From a virus: a stretch of 40,396 bases of DNA. A program made the translations under genes and the position numbers. The notes beneath the pieces are model-generated. The model ran no database searches and had not been told where the DNA came from. It saw only the letters and a list, made by a program, of their open reading frames with translations. Below, piece by piece: positions 7,398 to 13,660 of this stretch. Positions within the stretch are counted from its first letter, which is position 1; each line of letters opens with the position of its first letter. The stretch spans positions 1-40,396 of IMG/VR virus record IMGVR_UViG_3300021438_000029. One strand, 5' to 3'.

Positions 7398-7918
7398 CCC
7401 TTGATGGCAAACATGTCGGGCTGCTGCTCTTCAGCAATCAGCACAGCCTCAGGGCGCAGCACCTTCAGCGCCCGCTTGCGCTTGTTCATGTCGGCACTTC
7501 CGCCCTTGGCTGCGGCGTAGGTGGCGGAATCAAGCTGCTCCCATGCAACGATGCGCTCGTGCAGCGTCACGGGAACGGCTGGCACACGGTAGGATTGCGC
7601 GATCTCGGCAGCCATCTGGTTGAATGCCTTGATGTAGGTTCGCTTCCACGCCAGTGCGTCAGGACCAGTGAATCCCATTGCAAGCAGGCAGAACCCGTCT
7701 TTGCTGATGAGGTACTCGGGGCGCATCTCGCCTTTTGAGTCACGGTATTCAACCGGCGCAAAATTCCGCCCGTCGTCTTCGGTTAACAGCAGCGAACGAA
7801 TTGAGCGCAGAACGTCCTTGTGCTGCTTCTTGAACCGCTTCGCCACCTTGCGCGAGGTGGTCATTGGCTGGCCGTCGATCTCGGTCAGGTCGGCGAGGAT
7901 GTGGGTGATGCCTTGCAT
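7394..7918 (-). CDS. rha: Rha family phage regulatory protein
   Basis: A 174-residue protein with a full Rha domain at about residues 15-100. Key segments are TTSRKVAKRFKKQHKDVLRS, FAPVEYRDSKGEMRPEYLIS and KDGFCLLAMGFTGPDALAW, followed by the usual YIKAFN helix. In phage P22-type systems Rha interferes with growth in certain hosts; in general it is viewed as a DNA-binding regulator. The C-terminal 60 residues are helical and less conserved. AAAGGA lies six bases before ATG 7918. It sits downstream of the endolysin, an odd place for a regulator, and so would be made late. Confidence 0.85.
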   Translation of the reverse strand: MQGITHILADLTEIDGQPMTTSRKVAKRFKKQHKDVLRSIRSLLLTEDDGRNFAPVEYRDSKGEMRPEYLISKDGFCLLAMGFTGPDALAWKRTYIKAFNQMAAEIAQSYRVPAVPVTLHERIVAWEQLDSATYAAAKGGSADMNKRKRALKVLRPEAVLIAEEQQPDMFAIKG

Positions 7919-8008
7919 ACGTGTCCTTTGTCTATCTCGGGTGGAGCGCGCCGGCTGGTGAGACTTGCCAGCTTGTCCCCCGTCGGGTAGGCGCGCTGTA
8001 GCATTCTA

Positions 8009-8461
8009 TCAGCCGAGCATTGCAGCCTCGACCGCACGCCGGATGACAAGCCCGCGCAGCACACGGCCACCACCACGATTCCACCGCTTGATTTCCTGCT
8101 GAGCGCCGGGCCAGTCGCCCGCATTGACCCGCTTGCGAAGCGTGGACCCAGCCAAAGCCGCAATGCCAAGGTTGTATGCAAAATCCAGCAGCGCGGCGAT
8201 TTGGTCGAACGATTGTGCGCCGGGACACAGGCGCAACACGGCCGGCAGGTACTCGCGGCGCAGTTGCTCCACCGCCAGGGCGTAGGCGTGCTCACGGGTG
8301 ATTGGTGGGTCTGTCAGGCGGACCGGGCGGCCGTCGAGATATCGGGTGGACCCGAGGCCCACCGACGGAACGCCAGCGGGGCACAGGTACGGCCGCAGCC
8401 GCAGACCCTCGAATCTGACGATGACGGGCAGCGCGCGCTTGATCGGTGCCGGTGTTTGCAT
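8009..8461 (-). CDS. endolysin, GH24 lysozyme
   Basis: A 150-residue muramidase that cuts peptidoglycan during lysis. The catalytic glutamate is E18 in RFEGLRL, followed by YLCPAGVPSVGLGSTR. The spacing E18-x8-C27-x5-S33 matches the E-x8-D/C-x5-T pattern of phage lysozymes, with Cys in place of Asp and Ser in place of Thr. There is no signal sequence or SAR membrane segment at the N-terminus, so release should depend on a holin. GGAAG is placed before ATG 8461. The long structured-RNA region lies immediately upstream in the same transcript. Confidence 0.88.
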   Translation of the reverse strand: MQTPAPIKRALPVIVRFEGLRLRPYLCPAGVPSVGLGSTRYLDGRPVRLTDPPITREHAYALAVEQLRREYLPAVLRLCPGAQSFDQIAALLDFAYNLGIAALAGSTLRKRVNAGDWPGAQQEIKRWNRGGGRVLRGLVIRRAVEAAMLG

Positions 8462-8884
8462 GTTCAGCTTCCGTTAAGGTTGATTTCAAGGCGTACCACT
8501 CCTTACCCGTTGCTCCTGCCTGCCCCGTATTGCTGGGGTTCTGCAGGGCCTCGCCTTTATCAGGACACCTTGCCGGGGTCACCAGCTCTCGGAGGTCAGT
8601 CCGCCTGCCTTCGCCACTTGCGATTCGATCCGTGTTGTCTTGCTAGGCGGATCGGTCGTGCATCTTGGCGACAAGCCCTCAGAATTCGAGGGGGAGATCG
8701 GTAATCGCTTACCAGTCCTGTGTATACCTTCGCCTCTCGGCTACTTGGTGGTGCGGGTCACACCGGCATCCCGTAACGTGGGACTGACGGCCGGCTTCTA
8801 CCGGTCATCGAATCTCTGTCGTAGTGCATCAAACCCGGATGACTTCCCGTTTGTCTGTATGGCCGCTACTCGCCACAAACGGAA

Positions 8885-8992
8885 AAGCCCCTGACGGTTT
8901 CCGCTACATGGCCGGCAAGCTATGTGTAGGGATCGTCAGGGGCTTCCGGAGGGCGAGCCCTCTGCAACTGTTGTCTTGAGCTTGCCGGCCAT
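8885..8992 (-). other. perfect interleaved inverted repeats forming an H-type pseudoknot
   Basis: Arm A 8885-8896 (AAGCCCCTGACG on +) is the exact reverse complement of 8934-8945. Arm B 8908-8921 (ATGGCCGGCAAGCT) is the exact reverse complement of 8979-8992. The order A, B, A', B' means the 12-bp and 14-bp stems cross, with loops of 11, 12 and 33 bases, which is sterically possible. On the - strand the A stem ends in GGGGCTTTTCC, so alone it is terminator-like. Pairing of B with B' could switch or lock it. Confidence 0.75.
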
Positions 8993-9003
8993 CAGACGCT
9001 GAG

Positions 9004-9009
9004 AGTATA
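9004..9009 (-). promoter_or_regulatory. extended -10 promoter at the 5' end of the structured RNA
   Basis: The - strand reads TGG followed by TATACT (9009 to 9004), an extended -10 element. No good -35 is seen (CATCTC at the 17-base position). Transcription would begin near 8997, five bases before the B' arm of the pseudoknot. This fits an RNA made independently of the late transcript. Confidence 0.45.
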
Positions 9010-9014
9010 CCACA

Positions 9015-9479
9015 TCACCCGCCCTTGAGATGCACCCGCCCGCCGACGTACAGACCGAGCACGCCACAGACAACTTCCCCAAGCGCGCCAGTCAGCACGA
9101 TGTGAGCAGGCCAGATCGCCGACCCGACCAGTAGCAGGATCGAGGCCGACGCCAGCGCAGGGCGGATGGCCCCATTCCAGCCGTCAACCCAACCGATGCC
9201 AGATGGGCGCCCGATGGCCTCCATCGCATCCAGCATCATCCGGTCTGCAGCATCGCCCGCACTGGCCTCGCGCTGCGCCTCGATAAGCTTGACGCCGGCC
9301 GCCGCAGCATCCTGGACGGCCAGGCGTTGGCGCTCAGCACGCTCGCGCTCAAGGTCAGCCTGCAGCTTGATCATCTCGACCTCGGCCCGCCGGTCCTCGC
9401 GGGCCTTGAAGATACCTAGCAACTCGCCCAGCAGCCATCGCAGGCCGGCAGAACCAAGGAAGGAAATCAGGGCGGTCAT
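9015..9479 (-). CDS. three-TM holin-like membrane protein
   Basis: A 154-residue protein with a hydrophobic N-terminal helix (ALISFLGSAGLRWLLGELLG), a charged coiled coil at about residues 26-75 (EDRRAEVEMIKLQADLERER), and two C-terminal membrane segments after the motif WNGAIRPALA. This resembles the three-TM holin of gene-transfer agents and related prophage proteins. The role would be to permeabilise the inner membrane for the endolysin. Its start overlaps the previous stop (ATGA at 9476-9479). Confidence 0.55.
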   Translation of the reverse strand: MTALISFLGSAGLRWLLGELLGIFKAREDRRAEVEMIKLQADLERERAERQRLAVQDAAAAGVKLIEAQREASAGDAADRMMLDAMEAIGRPSGIGWVDGWNGAIRPALASASILLLVGSAIWPAHIVLTGALGEVVCGVLGLYVGGRVHLKGG

Positions 9480-9778
9480 TGGTGCAGTCCATCCAGCGGC
9501 ATCGGCCGCGACTCGGTTTCAGGAGGCGGCCCGGACTGCCAGCGCTCGGACGTGACCGACAGGTGCGCAAGCATGGCCAGCAGCATCGGGTACATCCAAC
9601 CGGGCGACGCCCCGCCAGCTGCGCTGTAGATCAGCAGGCACGACAGCACGGCGCCGGATAGCTGGGCCGCGACGCAGCGATACCGGTGCGTGCGCCACGT
9701 CATGCGGTTGAGCCGCGCGGCATAGACGGCGACGGCCAACGCGGACGCGCCGGAAATGAATAGGTTGTGCGGGTCCAT
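9476..9778 (-). CDS. small multi-pass membrane protein of the lysis module
   Basis: A 100-residue protein with about three hydrophobic segments (NLFISGASALAVAVYAARL, QLSGAVLSCLLIYSAAGG and MYPMLLAMLAHLSV) and a Pro-rich C-terminal tail. ATG 9778 shares a base with the upstream stop; an in-frame GTG at 9781 is less likely. It may be a holin, antiholin or holin partner, which is inferred from position and topology only. Confidence 0.5.
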   Translation of the reverse strand: MDPHNLFISGASALAVAVYAARLNRMTWRTHRYRCVAAQLSGAVLSCLLIYSAAGGASPGWMYPMLLAMLAHLSVTSERWQSGPPPETESRPMPLDGLHQ

Positions 9779-10161
9779 CACTTGTCTCCCACGTCAACGC
9801 CAACACGGGCCATCCCGGCATCAGCAAGTTGCCCGAACCGCTTTCCGATCCATGACAGCGCCAGATGCATCACTGCGCCGGCACCACAGATGACGGCATT
9901 GGTTGCGACGCGGGACAGGGTGATTTGTTGACCCGCCGCGGTGCCGATCACGGCAGAGACGATGGCCGAAGCGACGAAGCGGGCCGCACCGTGGACGGGA
10001 TGAGCCGGCGGGGCAAAGGTCAGGCCAAGGACTGCGCCGGCCAGGCCGAGCGAGAGGGCCTGCACATCGACGCCGACTGCAGCCAGCGCGGCAGCAGACA
10101 GGCCGGCGCTGATCGCAGTAGGCGCAGAGGCCACAGCGGCAGCGGAGACGGGATCAGGCAT
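9778..10161 (-). CDS. multi-pass membrane protein, holin candidate
   Basis: A 127-residue Ala-rich protein with about four hydrophobic stretches (VSAAAVASAPTAISAGLSAA, ALSLGLAGAVLGLTFA, VASAIVSAVIGTAAG and AVICGAGAVMHLALSWIG) and a soluble, positively charged C-terminal tail. The start is ATG 10161 just inside the end of the upstream gene. Its position before the endolysin and its topology are those of a class I or II holin, but three neighbouring membrane genes compete for this role. Confidence 0.5.
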   Translation of the reverse strand: MPDPVSAAAVASAPTAISAGLSAAALAAVGVDVQALSLGLAGAVLGLTFAPPAHPVHGAARFVASAIVSAVIGTAAGQQITLSRVATNAVICGAGAVMHLALSWIGKRFGQLADAGMARVGVDVGDK

Positions 10162-10522
10162 GGCTGCTTTCCTTGATTTTGTGGTCGTAGAACCAGCCAG
10201 CAAACGCGGCCATGCCAGCACCGAACACGTCGGACATTGGCCAGGAGAACACGTCGTTGCAGACGCTGGCCGTGTCGACGCCCTGGGTAACCCAGAAGCA
10301 GTCACACACAGGCTGCATCACAAAGCAGAACGCCGCGGCGTCGCACACGATGCGCCACGCGACATCGCGCTGGTGATCGCGCGCCAGCAACGCCAGCACG
10401 GCCCCGAAGATGCCGTTGGCCCGGTACGTCACGGCGCGGGTGCTGCCGTCGAACGCCATCGCCATGTCGGGGGCGTAGTACCAGACAGCCAGCAGCAGTA
10501 GCAGAAGGGCCGTGCGCAGCAT
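10154..10522 (-). CDS. membrane protein of the lysis module
   Basis: A 122-residue protein with an N-terminal hydrophobic helix (LRTALLLLLLAVWYYA), possibly a signal anchor, and further hydrophobic segments (GIFGAVLALLARD; IVCDAAAFCFVMQPVCDCFW; GAGMAAFAGWFYD). Six cysteines is high for this phage. The start ATG 10522 follows the small lipoprotein stop at once. The C-terminus is KIKESSHA. A holin or accessory role is inferred from the context. Confidence 0.5.
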   Translation of the reverse strand: MLRTALLLLLLAVWYYAPDMAMAFDGSTRAVTYRANGIFGAVLALLARDHQRDVAWRIVCDAAAFCFVMQPVCDCFWVTQGVDTASVCNDVFSWPMSDVFGAGMAAFAGWFYDHKIKESSHA

Positions 10523-10523
10523 G

Positions 10524-10664
10524 TCAGCGCCCGCCGCCGCCCATGCCCTGCGGGCTGGCATCGGGCGCGCTGGCCGGCACATCAGGCGATTGGATGGTCT
10601 GCGCACCTTGCTGGCATGCAGCAACAACGGTGGAGCAAATGATGGCAAAGAGTATAGTTTTCAT
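10524..10664 (-). CDS. 46-residue lipoprotein, o-spanin-like
   Basis: A very short gene: a signal sequence (MKTILFAIICSTVVAAC) with the lipobox VVAAC gives Cys17 as the lipidated residue. Acylation would leave a 30-residue mature peptide rich in Pro, Ser, Gln and Gly. Size and composition resemble Rz1-type outer-membrane spanins. A clear inner-membrane spanin partner (one N-terminal TM and periplasmic coiled coil) is not visible nearby, so it may act alone or have another role. It lies between the tailspike and the holin-like genes. Confidence 0.6.
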   Translation of the reverse strand: MKTILFAIICSTVVAACQQGAQTIQSPDVPASAPDASPQGMGGGGR

Positions 10665-10672
10665 GGCGCGAA

Positions 10673-12259
10673 TTATGATGTTAGGTAGCTAGCAGTTAAT
10701 CGTATCGACCCGCCCGGAGACCATGATTGTGTGGCACTCCCTATTTGAACGAGCGCCCCAGAAGGGTTTACCGTGAAAAGCTCAAGAATCCCAGACCCGC
10801 CCGTAGTGCGCAGCGTCAATTGGAAATCCTGGGCGCCAGATGATTGCGTCATACCGGACCCAACGACCTGAACAATCGAGTACGGAGACAAGTCGGCGCG
10901 CGGCAGAGAAAAGCGCCATGCCCCCGTGCCAAATGTCGTAGTTGATCCAATGCTGAGATTTATCTGAACCGTAATTGTTGCGCCGGACCTTGAAAAGTAT
11001 CCGGCAAGCGACCCGTTGCCAATTGAAGGCTGAGGGGAATTCGCAGAAGACCACACAGGTGTGTATTGGGCCAGCCGCTGAAGCACACTGTTGCCGGTTC
11101 CGTTGTCAGTTATATTCCAGCCCGGAACTACCACATCAATTACACTGTCGGTGCATTCGAGAGTTATTGGCGTAGCAAATACAGAATTAGATATCATGTT
11201 ATTTGCGCCGCGAATAGTGACAGACCCGGCCGCCGCGCCAATTCTGCAGTTCACCAACATCGCTTTCGATGTTGATGGTGATGTAATAATGCCGCCGGTG
11301 TAGCAATTGATGACAAACGTATCATTCATCCCGCCAAAGTCAAAAAGCGTAGCGCCCTCGCCGGCAAGATCAGAAAAGTGACGTGGCGCTCCTCCCGCAT
11401 CAACTCCCGTGCAAGATATGGCGCCAACAACGCCAGGGGAGCCAGTCGTTGACACCTCAGAGCACATTACGCGCGACTCAAGCCCGGTGTCCGGTGAAAA
11501 CGTTATGGCAGAGCTTGGCCCGCCGTGTAGGCGGCATCTGTCTACGCTCTGATAGTTTCCTGACGTTATTGCAACAGCGGCTCCAGTGTTTGAGTTATTG
11601 TTTACCTGCAGTAATTCAATTCTAGAATTGTCAGACAGCATCAAACCGATGCCGGAAAATGATTTTATGATTATAGATGTTCTTTTTCCGGCTCCTCTGA
11701 GGGTGACGTTTGTGGGTATTGTGATGGTTGACGTTATCTTGTACACACCTGGAAGCAAATCTGCAGTTCCGCCACTTGCGCCAAAGCTTGACACAAGCGC
11801 TTGAATTTTTGCAGTGTCGTCAACAATTCCGTCACCGGACGCGCCCATGTCGGCCGAGCTGATTGCGTCGCTCATTTTAGCCGAAGAGTTTCTGGCAATT
11901 GCCAGCGATGCTGGGTGCTTATAGCCGACAATGGCTGCACCTTTGCCTGCGGCCGCGCTTGCGAGGTCGGCTGCCAGGCCGGAGGCGGACCCAGATCCGG
12001 CCAAAATTGACGACCTGAGCCGCGCCGCCAGTGCGGCCGGGGTCGCGTCGTCCGTGACATCGGCCCCGTCCGCAACAATCGCCTCGGCCACAGCCGCCGC
12101 CATCGTGGACGATTGGAGGAGCACTTTGTTGATTTTTTGGCGAGTAAGGAGGCCGGTTGGGAACCCGGTGTCCAGATCCGGCAGTGCCTCGTATTCAGAT
12201 TGACTGAGTACGTCAGCAAGGGATGACCCGGCAAACTTCTTGATGTGGTTCGTTGCCAT
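10673..12259 (-). CDS. tailspike with beta-helix (pectate-lyase-like) domain
   Basis: A 528-residue receptor-binding protein. Residues 1-86 are an anchor domain shared with the next fibre gene (MATN..KKFA, then TGFPTGLLTRQKINKVLLQ). Residues about 140-155 carry GDGIVDDTAKIQAL, the start of the right-handed beta-helix typical of tailspikes that bind or cut capsule or O-antigen. The helix runs to about residue 400, and a beta-rich C-terminal domain with many Thr and Gly follows. DNA of the C-terminal part (10680-11880) is clearly richer in A and T than the anchor part, which suggests domain exchange. Enzymatic activity is not proven. Confidence 0.8.
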   Translation of the reverse strand: MATNHIKKFAGSSLADVLSQSEYEALPDLDTGFPTGLLTRQKINKVLLQSSTMAAAVAEAIVADGADVTDDATPAALAARLRSSILAGSGSASGLAADLASAAAGKGAAIVGYKHPASLAIARNSSAKMSDAISSADMGASGDGIVDDTAKIQALVSSFGASGGTADLLPGVYKITSTITIPTNVTLRGAGKRTSIIIKSFSGIGLMLSDNSRIELLQVNNNSNTGAAVAITSGNYQSVDRCRLHGGPSSAITFSPDTGLESRVMCSEVSTTGSPGVVGAISCTGVDAGGAPRHFSDLAGEGATLFDFGGMNDTFVINCYTGGIITSPSTSKAMLVNCRIGAAAGSVTIRGANNMISNSVFATPITLECTDSVIDVVVPGWNITDNGTGNSVLQRLAQYTPVWSSANSPQPSIGNGSLAGYFSRSGATITVQINLSIGSTTTFGTGAWRFSLPRADLSPYSIVQVVGSGMTQSSGAQDFQLTLRTTGGSGILELFTVNPSGALVQIGSATQSWSPGGSIRLTASYLTS

Positions 12260-12261
12260 AT

Positions 12262-13008
12262 TCAGTATTTGATGCAGGTCATCAGGGCCACAGATTTGAC
12301 GCGGACTTCAGAGCCAGATCCGGCTGATCCGGTTTGAGCGGAATCGTCCCAGATTCGACCGATGTTGGCATCCCCCCCTCCGGCTGTGCCGGCCCCGGTT
12401 TGGCCTTGCCGGTACGTGTGGGTATGTGCCGGCATTTGGTCGGCTTGGTAGCTGCCCAGTGATCGGGATGGATCCAGCCCACGGCCATGATCCCAGCCGC
12501 GCCGGGAAATGCCGCGCAGGTCCGGAAGTCGGAACGTGGTGGAACCATCTCCGGAGCTGAATAGGGTGAATGACGAGGCCCACCCGGATTCTGCCACAAC
12601 GACAGATTGCGCTTGCGCGTAAGCCCAGAGTGAAGGGTATGCCGAGCGCGTCCGGGTCGATCCGTCAAGCTCCAGCCACCCGTCCGGAGCAGCTCGTCCG
12701 TACATGTCGGCGACCGTGCCTGTCGGGAGTATTCCGGAGGTATGCAGCAGAATTGCAGCGCCCAGTTTTGCGGCAAATGCCGAGACATCGCCATCATCAA
12801 GGGCGTCAACGCCCTTCCTCTTGATGAATTCAGCCACGCCGGCCGCCCCGGTGGTTGCTTGACGCAGCGCAGTGTTGACCTGCTCGGACTTGGCGATGCC
12901 CGATTCAAACCCGGACGCGAGCAGGGAAACAAGGGCCGCCCATGCGCTCGGCGACATGGTGTTTGCATACGGACCCGCTGCAAACGCTCGATATTCATTG
13001 GTTGCCAT
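12262..13008 (-). CDS. tail fibre with phage tail collar domain
   Basis: A 248-residue fibre. Residues 1-88 form the anchor domain also found at the start of the tailspike. The collar domain follows: LPTGTVADMYGRAAPDGWLEL, split from DGSTRTRSAYPSLWAY, then FRLPDLRGISRRGWDHG and DQMPAHTHTYRQG. The fibre tip ends VALMTCIKY. By family it forms a trimer at the tail end and contacts the host. Start ATG 13008 is preceded by a suitable purine run. It is separated from the tailspike by only two bases, so both are made together. Confidence 0.85.
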   Translation of the reverse strand: MATNEYRAFAAGPYANTMSPSAWAALVSLLASGFESGIAKSEQVNTALRQATTGAAGVAEFIKRKGVDALDDGDVSAFAAKLGAAILLHTSGILPTGTVADMYGRAAPDGWLELDGSTRTRSAYPSLWAYAQAQSVVVAESGWASSFTLFSSGDGSTTFRLPDLRGISRRGWDHGRGLDPSRSLGSYQADQMPAHTHTYRQGQTGAGTAGGGDANIGRIWDDSAQTGSAGSGSEVRVKSVALMTCIKY

Positions 13009-13017
13009 TATCAGCCC

Positions 13018-13659
13018 TTAAAAAACAAACCCACCGACATCCAGGCCACTCGCACTCCGGGTGGCTGAATCGAGCGAAAGAATCGGAGTCGATATGTAAA
13101 CAAAACCGGCCACGCTGACCCCCATTGGTTTGGGCACAAGCCCGCCTTGCCGAATGGCGGCGCGCAGCAGCATGGAAACCGAGGGGCCGCAGATGTAAAC
13201 CGTGATGGTCATGTCCTGGTTGTCGGCGCAGAAAATCAGGTTGTCATCAGTGGAGTGCTCCAGACGGATCGGGATTGCATCCCACTCCGACCGCAGCCCT
13301 TTCCAGTGGTTGCATAGGATCTTCAGGCGGATGGCGGCGCGATATGTCGGGTCGTCGAGTTGAACAACCCCCTCGGTCGGCGCATAGCCAGCAGCCCACG
13401 TTCCCTCATCGAATCCGAGGCCGGGCGTATCAAATGAAAAGCTCGTGCCGGGTATTGGTGCCAGCACTTCGCGCGACAAGCCGACCCATAGGCCAATCGC
13501 GTCAAGCTGGGCGCCAATCGCTGAATCCAGGTCGAAGGCTGCCGGGATTGCCGCAGAGGATGCTGCGGCAGCCGAAGAGGTGAGCAGATCGACCAGGGCG
13601 GAGAACTTGGGTTTGTCCCGGTGCTGCTCAGTGATCAGAGCTAGGTAATCGCGCGCCAT
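13018..13659 (-). CDS. DUF2612 baseplate protein
   Basis: A 213-residue protein with the DUF2612 pattern: LDSAIGAQLDAIGLWVGLSRE near residue 45, then YRAAIRLKILCNHWKG and a C-terminal beta-rich part (FCADNQDMTITVYICGP). DUF2612 proteins lie next to baseplate J genes in myoviruses and act as baseplate or fibre-attachment components. Start ATG 13659 directly follows the J gene end. Confidence 0.78.
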   Translation of the reverse strand: MARDYLALITEQHRDKPKFSALVDLLTSSAAAASSAAIPAAFDLDSAIGAQLDAIGLWVGLSREVLAPIPGTSFSFDTPGLGFDEGTWAAGYAPTEGVVQLDDPTYRAAIRLKILCNHWKGLRSEWDAIPIRLEHSTDDNLIFCADNQDMTITVYICGPSVSMLLRAAIRQGGLVPKPMGVSVAGFVYISTPILSLDSATRSASGLDVGGFVF

Positions 13660-13660
13660 G

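Larger units (their letters stand above)
8466..9009 (-). ncRNA. candidate large structured phage RNA in the lysis module
   Basis: This 553-base gap between the holin-like and endolysin genes has no credible gene. Read on the - strand it is full of perfect stems: the interleaved pair at 8885-8992, CCGTTTGT/ACAAACGG (8847-8854 with 8875-8882), GTCATC/GATGAC (8804-8809 with 8838-8843) and CGATCCG/CGGATCG (8626-8632 with 8648-8654). Further hairpins are CCCTC/GAGGG (8676-8680 with 8688-8692), GGTAA-GCGA-TTACC with a GNRA loop (8700-8713), CCCC/GGGG (8523-8526 with 8535-8538) and GAGGG/CCCTC (8949-8962). The motif GGCGAAGG occurs twice. In size, complexity and phage setting it recalls GOLLD/ROOL RNAs, but I recognise no conserved sequence of those families. 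The 3' end is not defined; it may continue into the endolysin mRNA. Confidence 0.6.

Noticed and set aside
7083-7520. 145-residue + strand frame after the terminator
   Set aside because: It lies opposite the Rha operon genes, which have clear family similarity, and it follows a strong terminator without a promoter.
8201-8894. Several 84-167 residue frames on both strands over the structured region
   Set aside because: They lack good ribosome sites, run into the endolysin or cross the perfect stems, and show no protein-like pattern.
8462-9014. Group I or II intron, RNase P RNA, tmRNA or tRNA in the gap
   Set aside because: I see no intron core, domain V, P4 helix, tag frame or CCA end, and the flanking genes are complete. 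A diversity-generating system is excluded because there is no reverse transcriptase or template/variable repeat.
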